Assembly: GCA_934675045.1 (NCBI GenBank)
Contig: CAKUPI010000004.1
Location: forward strand, 1 to 27,696
DNA length: 27,696 nt
Direction of reading: 5' to 3'
Origin: an uncultured Eubacteriales bacterium
GTDB lineage: Bacteria > Bacillota > Clostridia > Oscillospirales > Butyricicoccaceae
Part shown: in pieces, positions 5,959-14,322 of the stretch
How positions within the stretch are numbered: the first letter of the stretch is position 1
How the letters are laid out: each line of letters opens with the position of its first letter
Program-made: the position numbers and the translations under genes
The notes under the pieces: generated by a model
The model's database searches: none
What the model was told of the DNA's origin: nothing
The model's input: the letters and a program-made list of their open reading frames with translations, nothing else

Positions 5959-7707
5959 ATGAAACAGCTTATGACGGGCAACGAGGCCGTCGCCCGCGGC
6001 GCTTACGAAGCGGGAGTGCGCGTCGGTTCGGCATACCCCGGTACGCCCAGCACCGAGATTTTTGAAAACCTGCCCCTGTACAAAGATGTTTTGTATAGCG
6101 AATGGGCCCCCAACGAAAAAGTGGCCGTCGAAATGGCCTTCGGCGCTTCGATGGCCGGTATGCGCAGCGTGTGCGCCATGAAGCACGTCGGACTCAACGT
6201 GGCGGCCGACCCGCTGTTTACCGCGTCCTATCTGGGCGTCGGCGGCGCCTATATCGTCATCACGGCCGACGATCCCAGCATGCACTCCTCGCAGAACGAG
6301 CAGGACAACCGCTACTATGCCAAGTTTTCCAAATGCGCCCTGATCGAGCCTTCGGACAGTCAGGAGTGCAAGGACTTTATGAAAGAGGCCTGCGCCATTT
6401 CCGAGCGCTTCAACACGCCGGTCATTTACCGCGTGACCACCCGCGTCTGCCACTCCAAGAGCCTGGTCGAGCTGGGCGAGCGCGAGGAGACGCCCGTCGT
6501 GCGCTATGAGCGCAACCCCGGCAAGTTCTCGGCGACGCCGGCCCTCGCCTACATCAAGCACGGCGAGGTCGAGCAGCGCCTCAAGGATTTGGAAGAATAC
6601 GCCTGCACCTCGCCCCTCAACGTCTGGGAGAAAAAGGGGAGCAAAATCGGCGTCGTCACCGCCTCCATCGCCTACCAGTACGCCAAGGAGGTATTCCCCG
6701 AGGACACCTCCTTCCTCAAGCTGGGCCTGACCTATCCGCTGCCCATGAAGCTGATTGCCGAGTTTGCCAAGTCGGTTGAGACGCTCTATGTGGTCGAGGA
6801 GCTGGAGCCCTTTATGGAAGAGCAGATCAAGGCGGCCGGCATTGCCTGCCGCGGCAAGGACTGCATTCCCCTGATGTATGAGCTTAACCCCGAGATTCTC
6901 CGCGAGAGCGTCTTTGGGAAAAAGCCCGAGACCAAATCGACGGGCGTTCAGCCGGTCGGCCGCCCGCCCGTTCTGTGCCCCGGCTGCCCGCACCGCGGCT
7001 TCTTCTACGCCGTTTCGCGCCGCAAGGACGTCATCGTCACCGGCGACATCGGCTGCTATACGCTGGGCGGCGCCCAGCCCCTCAACGCCATCGACAGCTG
7101 CCTGTGCATGGGCGGCGGCTTCTCCGTCGGCGCCGGCCTTTCCAAGGCGCTCGAGCTGGCCGGTGACGAGAGACGGGTCATCGGCGTTGTCGGCGATTCG
7201 ACCTTTTTCCACAGCGGCATGACCGGCGCAGCCGAAATCTTGTATAATAACAACAAGATTATACCGTGCGTACTCGATAACAGCATCACCGGCATGACGG
7301 GGCATCAGGACAACCCCGGCACCGGCGAAACGCTGATGGGCGATCCGGCCCCCATCATCCGCATTGAAAAGGTGCTGGAGGCCATGGGCTACCAGAAGGT
7401 GTTCATCGCCGACCCGCAGGACCTCAAGGCCATGGACACCGCCATCGGCGAGGCGCTGGCGTCCGAGGTTCCGGCGGCCATCATCGCCCGCCGCCCCTGC
7501 CTGCTGATCAAGAAGATCAAGCACGACATCGGCCTGTGCGCGGTGGACACCGGCAAGTGCCGCAGCTGCAAAATGTGCCTGAAGGTGGGCTGCCCGGCCG
7601 TCTTTATGAAGGAGGGCAAGGCCTTTATCGACCCGACTCTCTGCGTCGGCTGTACGGTGTGCGCACAGGTTTGCCCGTTCGGCGCCATTGAAAGGAAGGG
7701 TGAGTAA
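5959..7707 (+). CDS. iorA: Indolepyruvate ferredoxin oxidoreductase, alpha subunit
   Basis: The TPP- and iron-sulfur-containing subunit of the enzyme that oxidatively decarboxylates aryl (and sometimes branched) 2-oxoacids to acyl-CoA and CO2, reducing ferredoxin. At 582 residues it has family length. Domains in order: pyrimidine-binding TPP domain (MTGNEAVARGAYEAG, then AYPGTPSTEI), the transketolase-C-like middle, the pyrophosphate-binding TPP domain (GDIGCYTLGG from residue 362; GDSTFFHSG from 412; NNNKIIPCVLDNSITGMTGH), and a two-cluster ferredoxin tail (C534, C537, C540, C545; C562, C565, C568, C572). Start 5959 is chosen because GGAGAGGTGGAG precedes it; the frame upstream crosses a hairpin. 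iorB follows after two bases. The true oxoacid cannot be read from sequence. Confidence 0.95.
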   Translation: MKQLMTGNEAVARGAYEAGVRVGSAYPGTPSTEIFENLPLYKDVLYSEWAPNEKVAVEMAFGASMAGMRSVCAMKHVGLNVAADPLFTASYLGVGGAYIVITADDPSMHSSQNEQDNRYYAKFSKCALIEPSDSQECKDFMKEACAISERFNTPVIYRVTTRVCHSKSLVELGEREETPVVRYERNPGKFSATPALAYIKHGEVEQRLKDLEEYACTSPLNVWEKKGSKIGVVTASIAYQYAKEVFPEDTSFLKLGLTYPLPMKLIAEFAKSVETLYVVEELEPFMEEQIKAAGIACRGKDCIPLMYELNPEILRESVFGKKPETKSTGVQPVGRPPVLCPGCPHRGFFYAVSRRKDVIVTGDIGCYTLGGAQPLNAIDSCLCMGGGFSVGAGLSKALELAGDERRVIGVVGDSTFFHSGMTGAAEILYNNNKIIPCVLDNSITGMTGHQDNPGTGETLMGDPAPIIRIEKVLEAMGYQKVFIADPQDLKAMDTAIGEALASEVPAAIIARRPCLLIKKIKHDIGLCAVDTGKCRSCKMCLKVGCPAVFMKEGKAFIDPTLCVGCTVCAQVCPFGAIERKGE

Positions 7708-7709
7708 GC

Positions 7710-8288
7710 ATGAGCGATGTTAAGAGCATTCTGCTGGTCGGCGTCGGCGGACAGGGCACCATTCTGGTCAGCAAGCTGCTGACGCAGGGACTCATCCGCG
7801 CCGGCTATGATGTCAAAATGAGCGAGGTTCACGGCATGGCGCAGCGCGGCGGCAGCGTGTCGACGCAGGTGCGCTACGGGAAAAAGGTGTATTCGCCCAT
7901 CATCGGCAAGGGCGCGGCCGATATTCTGGTCGCCTTTGAAAAGATGGAGGCCGTGCGCTACGCCGACTTTCTGAAGCCCGGCGGCATCGCGGTCATCAAC
8001 AACTACGAGATTCCGTCGCTGCCCGTCGCCATCGGCGCCGCCGAATACCCCGCCGGCTGTGTCGAGGCGATGGAGAAAACCTTCAAGACGATTTCCTTCA
8101 ACGCCGCCGAGGTGGCGCAGCGTGTGGGAAACCCGCGCACGATGAACGTCGTGCTGCTGGGCGCGCTCATCCGCGCCTTCGGCATGGAGAACATCGACTG
8201 GGAGCAGGTTTTGCGCGACAACCTGCCCGCCAAGGTGCTTGAGGTCAACCTCAAGGCCCTGCGCGCCGGTATGGAGATGGAAAAGTAA
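7710..8288 (+). CDS. iorB: Indolepyruvate ferredoxin oxidoreductase, beta subunit
   Basis: The small subunit (POR gamma-type domain), which with IorA forms the active complex and helps bind CoA. It is 192 residues, normal length. The N-terminal glycine-rich GVGGQGTILVSKLL (about residues 9-22), SEVHGMAQRGGSVSTQVRYG and VLLGALIRAFGM are characteristic. GGAAGG lies just upstream, inside the end of iorA, and two bases separate the genes, implying translational coupling. It is the last gene of the buk-ptb-iorAB operon; two hairpins follow, the second with a U-tract. Confidence 0.94.
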   Translation: MSDVKSILLVGVGGQGTILVSKLLTQGLIRAGYDVKMSEVHGMAQRGGSVSTQVRYGKKVYSPIIGKGAADILVAFEKMEAVRYADFLKPGGIAVINNYEIPSLPVAIGAAEYPAGCVEAMEKTFKTISFNAAEVAQRVGNPRTMNVVLLGALIRAFGMENIDWEQVLRDNLPAKVLEVNLKALRAGMEMEK

Positions 8289-8299
8289 ATACAGTTGGG

Positions 8300-8397
8300 G
8301 GGAACAGGGGGCCTTCTCCGTCTGCAGGAGGGGAAGGCCCGGTTCCCGGGTGTGTGTGTGCAAAGAGCTCCGCAGGAATCTGCCTGCGGGGCTTTTT
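8300..8397 (+). terminator. Double hairpin and terminator after iorB
   Basis: A first long stem-loop pairs GGGAAC (8300-8305) with GTTCCC (8342-8347) and, inside it, GGGCCTTC (8309-8316) with GAAGGCCC (8333-8340). A second pairs CCGCAGG (8370-8376) with CCTGCGG (8383-8389), extended by AGC/GCT, and is followed by five T (8393-8397), which makes it the likely intrinsic terminator of the operon. Confidence 0.8.
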
Positions 8398-8489
8398 GCG
8401 TGCCGGGGGAGGCGAAAAAAGGCGGGGAAAGGGGGCAAAAGGGCGGCGCCTTATGCGTTTTGCACAAGAAAAACCGCGTTCTTTTGCTA

Positions 8490-8519
8490 TTGCTCTGCCG
8501 GAAAGGATTGTGCTATAAT
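8490..8519 (+). promoter_or_regulatory. Promoter of the M55 aminopeptidase gene
   Basis: TATAAT (8514-8519) is preceded by TGC, giving an extended -10 box. A weak -35, TTGCTC (8490-8495), lies 18 bases upstream. The start codon follows about 110 bases later, leaving a leader with possible structure. Confidence 0.75.
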
Positions 8520-8557
8520 AGGGCCGTATCAGAATACGGGAGCCGGGGAGCTGCAAC

Positions 8558-8581
8558 GCCGCGTCGAGCGGCTTTTCCTTT
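8558..8581 (+). promoter_or_regulatory. Possible attenuator hairpin in the M55 gene leader
   Basis: GCCGC (8558-8562) and GCGGC (8568-8572) can pair across a five-base loop, and TTTTCCTTT follows. It lies between the promoter and the ribosome site, where a weak intrinsic terminator could attenuate expression. The stem is short, and no alternative antiterminator fold was identified. A second small stem, CCGTAT/ATACGG, lies at about 8524-8539. Confidence 0.35.
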
Positions 8582-8628
8582 GCACCGCATTCACGACCCA
8601 AAAGGAAGAAAAGGGAGGAAACAATCAC

Positions 8629-9432
8629 ATGCGCGTATTTATCAGCTGTGACATCGAAGGCATTACGACAACCACTCTTTGGGAAGAGACCCACACCATG
8701 CGCGAGCCGGCTCTGGCCGCCGCCCATGCCCGTCAGATGACGGCCGAGGTCAAGGCCGCCTGCGAAGGCGCCATCGCCGCCGGCGCCGACTACATTCTGG
8801 TCAAGGACGCCCACGGCTCGGGCACCAACATTGACGTGACCCAGCTGCCCGAGTGCGTCGAGGTGCAGCGCAACTGGACCGGCCACCCCTATGGCATGGC
8901 GCAGGGCGTCGAGGCGGGCTTTGACGCCGCCATGTTTGTCGGTTATCACAACGCCGCCGGCCGCGACGGCAACCCCCTGTCCCACACCATGTCCGGCGCT
9001 CCGCTGTGGATCAAGATCAACGGCGTCAAGACCAGCGAGTTCATGCTGTACAGCTGGGCCTGCGCGCTCGAGGGCGTGCCCACCGTTTTCCTCGCCGGCG
9101 ACAAGCAGCTGTGTGAGGACTCCGCTTCGCTGCACCCCCTGCTCAAGACGGTCGCCGTCAAAGAGGGCATGGGCGGCGCCACCCGCTCCATCTCGCCGGC
9201 TCTGGCCGTCAAGCGCATCCGCGAAGAGAGCGAAAAGGCTCTGAAGCAGGACCTGAAGAACGCTTTGTGCACCCTGCCGCAGAAGTACACCGTCGAGGTC
9301 TGCTACCGCGAGCATCCCAAGGCCACCAAGATGTCCTACTTCCCCGGCTTCAAGAAGATCGAGGACAACGTCATTCAGATGAAGACCCGCGATATGTTCG
9401 AAGTCCTGCGTGCCATGCAGTTCATCCTGTAA
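8629..9432 (+). CDS. dppA: M55 family D-aminopeptidase (DppA-like)
   Basis: A zinc peptidase that removes D-amino acids from the N-terminus of peptides such as D-Ala-D-Ala; the B. subtilis DppA decamer is the family model. It is 267 residues, normal length. Zinc and catalytic residues fit that model: D8 and E10 in CDIEG, H62 in KDAHGSG, H107 in GYHN, H119 in LSHTMSG and E137 in TSEFML. No signal peptide is seen, so it should act on imported peptides in the cytoplasm. The start at 8629 follows GGGAGGAAACAATCAC; the longer open frame upstream crosses the promoter. It has its own promoter and terminator. This peptidase is unrelated to the dipeptide-binding protein also called DppA in E. coli. 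Confidence 0.92.
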   Translation: MRVFISCDIEGITTTTLWEETHTMREPALAAAHARQMTAEVKAACEGAIAAGADYILVKDAHGSGTNIDVTQLPECVEVQRNWTGHPYGMAQGVEAGFDAAMFVGYHNAAGRDGNPLSHTMSGAPLWIKINGVKTSEFMLYSWACALEGVPTVFLAGDKQLCEDSASLHPLLKTVAVKEGMGGATRSISPALAVKRIREESEKALKQDLKNALCTLPQKYTVEVCYREHPKATKMSYFPGFKKIEDNVIQMKTRDMFEVLRAMQFIL

Positions 9433-9445
9433 GAGCCTCTTTCCC

Positions 9446-9484
9446 CGCCCGCGCCTTTTTTGGGCGCGGGCGTTTGTTTTTTTT
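9446..9484 (+). terminator. Terminator of the M55 gene
   Basis: CGCCCGCGCC (9446-9455) pairs with GGCGCGGGCG (9463-9472) around a short T-rich loop, followed by TTTGTTTTTTTT. A strong intrinsic terminator. Confidence 0.92.
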
Positions 9485-9528
9485 GAATTGAACGGCGTTT
9501 CAAATTGCGCCGCCCGGCCCCTTTTTCC

Positions 9529-9557
9529 TTGCGCCCGTTATAGGCTGATACTATAAT
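9529..9557 (+). promoter_or_regulatory. Promoter of the serine hydrolase/D-aminoacylase operon
   Basis: TTGCGC (9529-9534), a 17-base spacer and a perfect TATAAT (9552-9557), 50 bases before the first gene. Confidence 0.8.
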
Positions 9558-9607
9558 GAAGGGGTGAGAGGGCTTGTGCCCAAGATTACCGCAAGGAGGT
9601 TTGTGTG

Positions 9608-11062
9608 ATGCTGGACGTGAAGAAGGCCCAGGCGGCCCTTGAGGAGATTCTCAGAAAATCGCATGCCCCGTCGGCAAGCGTCACCCTGTACGACAACGGT
9701 CAGGTGATAAGCCTGAACGCCGGTCTGCGCGACGTGGCGGAGAACATCCCCGCCGACGAGAACAGCATGTACGCCATCGGCTCGAGCACCAAGGCCTTTG
9801 TCGCCGCGGCGCTGTGTATTCTGTGCGACGACGGGAAGCTGGATTTGGACGACCCCGTCAAAAAGTACATCCCCGAGTTTGAAATGTACGACAGCTATGT
9901 CACCGAGCACCTGACGGTCCGCGACATTCTCTGTCACCGCTGCGGCCTGCCGCGCCACGAGTTCACCTGGTATCCCCGGATGGAGAGCATTACGGCCAAG
10001 GAGCTGGTGCACCGCCTGCGCTTTTTGAAGCCGAGCAAGCCCTTCCGCTATGTCATGCAGTACCAGAACCACATGTTTATGCTGGCCGGGTACCTGGTCG
10101 AGCGCATTTCGGGCCAGAAGTGGGAGGATTTTGTCTGCGAGCGCATTTTTGTGCCGCTGGGCATGGACCCCGTCAACTTCAACGCCGCCCGCGACATGCA
10201 GGCCTATCCCGCGGCCGCCCGCGGCTACGAGTATGACCGCGTCAGCGGAAAAACCGTCCGTATGCCCTACAAGGACATCGAGGTTATGGGCGCCGCCGGC
10301 AGCATCAACTCGACCACCCGCCAGATGATCAAGTGGATCGCCATGCACCTGAACGAGGGCAAGGTGGGGGAGCGGCAGATCGTTTCGCAGAAAATGCTGC
10401 GCGAGTGCCACCGCCACCAGATGGTCATTGACGATTTCGGCACCGGCAAGGTCTTTGAGGGCTACACCACGCTGCAGGCCTACGGCCTCGGCTGGTTCAT
10501 CGAAAGCTACCGCGGCCGCAAGCTGGTGCACCACGGCGGCAACATCGACGGCTTTTCGGCCATGCAGGCCTTTTTGCCGGGCACCGGCTTCGGGCTGTCC
10601 ATTCTGACCAACCAGAACGCGAGCACCGCCAACAACGCCATTTTGTACACGCTGATCGACCTGTATTTCGGCGACGAGGCCGTCGACTGGGTCGAGAAGC
10701 TGGAGGATTTTTATGCCGACATGCGAAAGCAGGCCGAGGACGAGCAGAAGGCCCGGCTGGAGCAGGCGCCGAAGGACGCCCCCGCGACCTTTGCGCTGGA
10801 GGCGGCGGCCGGCACCTATGAGCACCCCGGCTACGGCGAGCTGATTTTGACCGCCGGGGCGGACGGGCTGCGCGTCGAGTGGGGCAGCATGGAGGTCGCC
10901 TGCAAGCATGTCAGCTACAACCACTTCCAGCTGGAGGCCCCCGTTTTCGGCACGGCCTTCCCCGCAAGCTTTGAGACCGACACGGCCAACCGGGTCGTTG
11001 CCCTGCACGCCGATCTCGAACCGGCCATCGGCGAGCGCATCGTCTTTACCAAGAAGAAATAA
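9608..11062 (+). CDS. S12-type serine hydrolase (beta-lactamase/D-aminopeptidase fold), copy 1
   Basis: A penicillin-recognising-fold hydrolase. Its family includes D-aminopeptidases, D-Ala-D-Ala carboxypeptidases, esterases and class C beta-lactamases. Nucleophile motif SSTK at residues 59-62, tyrosine motif YQN at 152-154 and third motif HHGG at 308-311 are all present, so it should be active. The HxG third motif, in place of KTG, is typical of the D-aminopeptidase/esterase branch. A roughly 100-residue C-terminal beta-rich domain follows. It is 484 residues with no signal peptide, which argues for a cytoplasmic peptidase rather than a resistance enzyme. AAGGAGGT (9593-9600) is seven bases from ATG 9608; GTG 9605 is less well placed. 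It is a paralogue of the next gene. The substrate is inferred only from the adjacent D-aminoacylase and M55 genes. Confidence 0.88.
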   Translation: MLDVKKAQAALEEILRKSHAPSASVTLYDNGQVISLNAGLRDVAENIPADENSMYAIGSSTKAFVAAALCILCDDGKLDLDDPVKKYIPEFEMYDSYVTEHLTVRDILCHRCGLPRHEFTWYPRMESITAKELVHRLRFLKPSKPFRYVMQYQNHMFMLAGYLVERISGQKWEDFVCERIFVPLGMDPVNFNAARDMQAYPAAARGYEYDRVSGKTVRMPYKDIEVMGAAGSINSTTRQMIKWIAMHLNEGKVGERQIVSQKMLRECHRHQMVIDDFGTGKVFEGYTTLQAYGLGWFIESYRGRKLVHHGGNIDGFSAMQAFLPGTGFGLSILTNQNASTANNAILYTLIDLYFGDEAVDWVEKLEDFYADMRKQAEDEQKARLEQAPKDAPATFALEAAAGTYEHPGYGELILTAGADGLRVEWGSMEVACKHVSYNHFQLEAPVFGTAFPASFETDTANRVVALHADLEPAIGERIVFTKKK

Positions 11063-11116
11063 ACCGGCCTTTTGCCGCCGTGGGCGGCGTCTGAGCAAAA
11101 AAGGAGTAGAAAAACC

Positions 11117-12568
11117 ATGCAGAATCAGGAAATGCAGAAGCGTCTTAATGAAATCATCGCGGGCATCCGCGAAAAGTACCATGTGCCCTCCATCATGGTC
11201 AGCGTCCACCGGGACGGCGAGACCTTTTACTGCGGAGGGGGGCTGGCCAACGTCGAGGAGAAGCTCCCGGCCGACGAGAACACCATTTACGCCATCGCCT
11301 CGGCGTCGAAGGCCTTTATCGCCACCGCGCTGTGCATCCTGTGCGACGAGGGCAAGCTGGAGCTTGACAAGCCGGTCAAGACCTATCTGCCCGACTTTGA
11401 AATGTACGATTCCTACATGACCGAGCACCTGACGGTGCGCGACGCGCTCGGGCACCGCTCCGGCCTGCCGCGCCACGACATTCTGTGGCTCAACGACCGC
11501 GACATCACCATTTACGACATCGTGCACCGCCTGCGCTACCTGCCGCCCGCCTTTGAGCCGCGCGCGCGCATGCATTATCAGAACCTGATGTTCACGCTGG
11601 CCTCGGTGCTGACGGAAAAGCTGTCCGGCATGAGCTGGCAGGACTTTGTCACCGAGCGCATTCTCAAGCCGCTGGGCATGACCCGCACCTATCCCAACGC
11701 CTCGGACTACCGCGGCAAGGTCCCCAACCAGGCCGAGCCCTACCGCTGGAAGGACGGCCGGCTCGAGCACATGCAGTACAACGACATTTCGCACCTCGGC
11801 AGCTGCGGCGGCATCAGCTCGACGGTACACGATCTGGACAAGTGGGCGCAGCTGCACCTGAACCGCGGCGTCTTTGAGGGCAAGCGCATTTTCTCGGAAA
11901 AAATGGCCGATCAGCTGCACTGCCCGCAGATGATCATCAAGCCGGGCGAAATGGTCGCCTATTCCTTTGACGAGGTCGACTTCACCTGCTACGGACAGGG
12001 CTGGTTTATCGAGAGCTACCGCGGCCACAAGCTGGTTCACCACGGCGGCACCATCGACGGCTTTAAGAGCCTGGTCGGCTTTTTGCCCCGCGACGGCGTC
12101 GGCTTTTCGGTGCTGACCAACCTCAACCGCAACCAAAGCCCGGCCGCCCTCGGCTATATCATCGCCGATTTGGCCCTCGGCCTGAGCGAAATCGACTGGG
12201 CCGGCCGTTTCTGGGAGTTTATGGAAAAGACCCTTGCGGAGGGCGAGGAGCAGACGCGGGCGATAGAGGAGAGCCTTCGGAAGGCCCCGGCGCAGGCCCA
12301 TGAAAACGCCGCCTATGCCGGCGAGTACAGCCACCCGGCCTACGGCCGCCTGAGCGTGCGCGAGGAAAACGGCGCCCTTGTCATTCACGCGCTGTGCAAG
12401 GATTACAGCCTGCTGCCGGCGGGGTACGACCTGTTCTGCATCGACGGCCGCGGCGACGGCTACGGCTACATCCCCGTCCGGTTTAACTACGATTTGACGG
12501 GCGGCATCGTGTCGCTGTCGGCGGCGCTGGAGCCCATGTGCGACCTGATTGTATTCGACAAACAGTAA
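11117..12568 (+). CDS. S12-type serine hydrolase (beta-lactamase/D-aminopeptidase fold), copy 2
   Basis: Paralogue of the preceding gene, nearly the same length (483 residues), with motifs at matching positions: SASK at 62-65, YQN at 154-156, HHGG at 308-311. Long stretches are shared, for example FEMYDSY, TEHLTVRD, HR(C/S)GLPRH and GWFIESYRG. The region just after GLPRH and the C-terminal domain differ most, suggesting different substrate pockets. There is no signal peptide. AAGGAG, near 11101, lies about ten bases before ATG 11117. The gene follows copy 1 after 54 bases and precedes the D-aminoacylase by 18, so all three are probably one transcript. It likely acts on D-residue-containing or otherwise blocked peptides; this is inference. 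Confidence 0.88.
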   Translation: MQNQEMQKRLNEIIAGIREKYHVPSIMVSVHRDGETFYCGGGLANVEEKLPADENTIYAIASASKAFIATALCILCDEGKLELDKPVKTYLPDFEMYDSYMTEHLTVRDALGHRSGLPRHDILWLNDRDITIYDIVHRLRYLPPAFEPRARMHYQNLMFTLASVLTEKLSGMSWQDFVTERILKPLGMTRTYPNASDYRGKVPNQAEPYRWKDGRLEHMQYNDISHLGSCGGISSTVHDLDKWAQLHLNRGVFEGKRIFSEKMADQLHCPQMIIKPGEMVAYSFDEVDFTCYGQGWFIESYRGHKLVHHGGTIDGFKSLVGFLPRDGVGFSVLTNLNRNQSPAALGYIIADLALGLSEIDWAGRFWEFMEKTLAEGEEQTRAIEESLRKAPAQAHENAAYAGEYSHPAYGRLSVREENGALVIHALCKDYSLLPAGYDLFCIDGRGDGYGYIPVRFNYDLTGGIVSLSAALEPMCDLIVFDKQ

Positions 12569-12586
12569 AAAAGGAGGAAACAGCCA

Positions 12587-14182
12587 ATGCTCGACCTTAT
12601 TCTGAAAAACGGAACCGTTGTTGACGGCACCGGCAAGCCCGCCTTCCGGGCCGACGTCGGCGTTTTGGACGGCGTCATCACCGCTGTCGGCGATCTTTCC
12701 GGGCAGGAGGCGCGGGAGGTGATCGACGTCGACGGCCTGTGCGTCAGCTCGGGCTTTATCGACTGGCATTCCCACTCCGATCTGGCCGTCTTGGCGGACA
12801 TGGACGCCGCCAACATCCTCGAACAGGGTATCACCTTTGAAATCACCGGGCACTGCGGCGTGTCGCTCGCGCCGTACATCGACCCCAAGTTCTCGGCTGT
12901 TGGCCCGTACATCAGCGAGGAGCAGCAGAAAAACATTCAGGCAAAGGGCGGCACGTCCAAGGCCGTTTTTGAAGAGATCGCCAAGCAGAAGCTGCCCACC
13001 AACATGGCCTTTTACATGGGGCACGGCAACATTCGCGGCAACGTGATGGGCTACGACAACCGCAAGCCGACCGAGCAGGAGCTGGAAAAGATGAAGGCCC
13101 TTGTCCGCGAGGGCATGGAGGCGGGCGCCATGGGCCTGACCACCGGCCTCATCTACCCGCCGGGAAGCTTTTCGCAGGCCGAGGAGATCGAGGCGCTGTG
13201 CGCCGTCGTCGCCGAGTACCCGGGCAGCAGCTACACCAGCCACATGCGCTCCGAGGGCAACGGCGTCGTCGAGTCGGTTCGGGAGACCATCCATGTCGCC
13301 GAGGCCTGCGGCCTTCCCGTCGTCATTTCCCACCACAAAATCGCCGGCCGCCACAACGAGGGCAAGTCTAAAGAGACGCTGCGCCTCATCGAGGAGGCCA
13401 ACCAGCGCGGGCTGAAAGTCGGGCTGGACCAGTACCCGTACGACGGCGGCGCCACCAGCCTGCTCTCGGCCATGCCGCCCAAGTATGCGTCGCAGGGCCT
13501 TGACAAGCTGGTGGAAATGCTGCACGACCCCGCCATCCGGGCCGAAATCCGCGATCAGCTCACGCACGACAGCAACGAGTATGAAAACCTCATTTACGGC
13601 AGCACGCCGGCCGGCGTCATCGTCAGCCCGCCCAGCCACCCCGAGCTGACCGGCAAGACGGTCGCCGAAATCGCCGAAATGCAGGGCAAGGACCCGTACG
13701 AGGTCATTTTTGACCTTCTGTGCGAGGACGGGGCCGGCGTCGGCGCCATTTACCGCATGATTTGCCCGTGGGACATCGAGAACATCATGCAGTACCCGCG
13801 CACCATGGTCGGCATCGACGGCAGCCACCAGAAGGGAAAGAACACGCTGGGGCATCCGCGCGGCGTCGCCACCTATCCGCGCATTCTCGGTACCTTTGTC
13901 CGCGAAAAGGGACTGATTACGCTGGAAACGGCCATCCGCAAGATGACCGGGCTGGCCGCCGAAATGGGCGGGTTTGACAGCAAGGGAACGGTAGAGCCCG
14001 GAAAAGACGCCGACTTCGTCGTCTTTGACGCCGAGACCATCGCAGGCCCGGCCGACTACGGCTCGGCGGATGTGGACAACGTCGGCATCCGGTACGTCTT
14101 TGTCAACGGCGTCATGGCGGTCAGGGACGGCAAGTGCACCGGCGCGCGCGGCGGTAAGATGATCTTCCGCCCGAAAAACTGA
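12587..14182 (+). CDS. N-acyl-D-amino-acid deacylase (D-aminoacylase)
   Basis: A zinc amidohydrolase-superfamily enzyme that frees D-amino acids from N-acyl-D-amino acids, or cleaves related N-terminal D-residues. It is 531 residues, normal for the family. Visible landmarks are the metal motif HSHSD at residues 61-65, the family's cysteine ligand in GHCGVSLAP (C90), SHMRSEG, the ISHHK histidines, and the late aspartate in GIDGSHQ. The usual C-terminal small-domain ending (GTVEPGKDADFVVFD) is present. AAGGAGG lies ten bases before the ATG. It is the last gene of the serine hydrolase operon and ends at a symmetric terminator. The acyl group and side-chain preference cannot be read from sequence; dipeptidase activity is an alternative. 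Confidence 0.92.
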   Translation: MLDLILKNGTVVDGTGKPAFRADVGVLDGVITAVGDLSGQEAREVIDVDGLCVSSGFIDWHSHSDLAVLADMDAANILEQGITFEITGHCGVSLAPYIDPKFSAVGPYISEEQQKNIQAKGGTSKAVFEEIAKQKLPTNMAFYMGHGNIRGNVMGYDNRKPTEQELEKMKALVREGMEAGAMGLTTGLIYPPGSFSQAEEIEALCAVVAEYPGSSYTSHMRSEGNGVVESVRETIHVAEACGLPVVISHHKIAGRHNEGKSKETLRLIEEANQRGLKVGLDQYPYDGGATSLLSAMPPKYASQGLDKLVEMLHDPAIRAEIRDQLTHDSNEYENLIYGSTPAGVIVSPPSHPELTGKTVAEIAEMQGKDPYEVIFDLLCEDGAGVGAIYRMICPWDIENIMQYPRTMVGIDGSHQKGKNTLGHPRGVATYPRILGTFVREKGLITLETAIRKMTGLAAEMGGFDSKGTVEPGKDADFVVFDAETIAGPADYGSADVDNVGIRYVFVNGVMAVRDGKCTGARGGKMIFRPKN

Positions 14183-14198
14183 AAAGTCTGAAGCATAG

Positions 14199-14230
14199 AA
14201 AAGAGCGGCCCGCCTTGGGGCCGCTCTTTT
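14199..14230. terminator. Bidirectional terminator between convergent operons
   Basis: AAAAGAGCGGCC (14199-14210) and GGCCGCTCTTTT (14219-14230) form a perfect 12-bp stem with an eight-base loop. With A-run on one side and T-run on the other it can stop transcription both from the D-aminoacylase operon and from the minus-strand operon that ends at 14323. Further small GC hairpins lie at 14254-14292. Confidence 0.92.
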
Positions 14231-14322
14231 GCCTGTTTGCAGTTTTTTTGAAACCCGGGGCGCGCCCGGGCGGGGCCGCCGTTTGCGGCGGCGGGGAAGG
14301 GCAGCCGTGCAGGGAAGGGCGG

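Noticed and set aside
5719..7524. A 601-codon minus-strand open frame
   Set aside because: Antisense shadow of iorA and the end of ptb. The composition is the Ala/Gly/His/Val-rich pattern of reversed GC-rich codons, with no motifs.
9608..12568. Antibiotic-resistance beta-lactamases
   Set aside because: The fold is shared, but there is no signal peptide, the third motif is HxG rather than KTG, and the neighbours are D-amino-acid enzymes.
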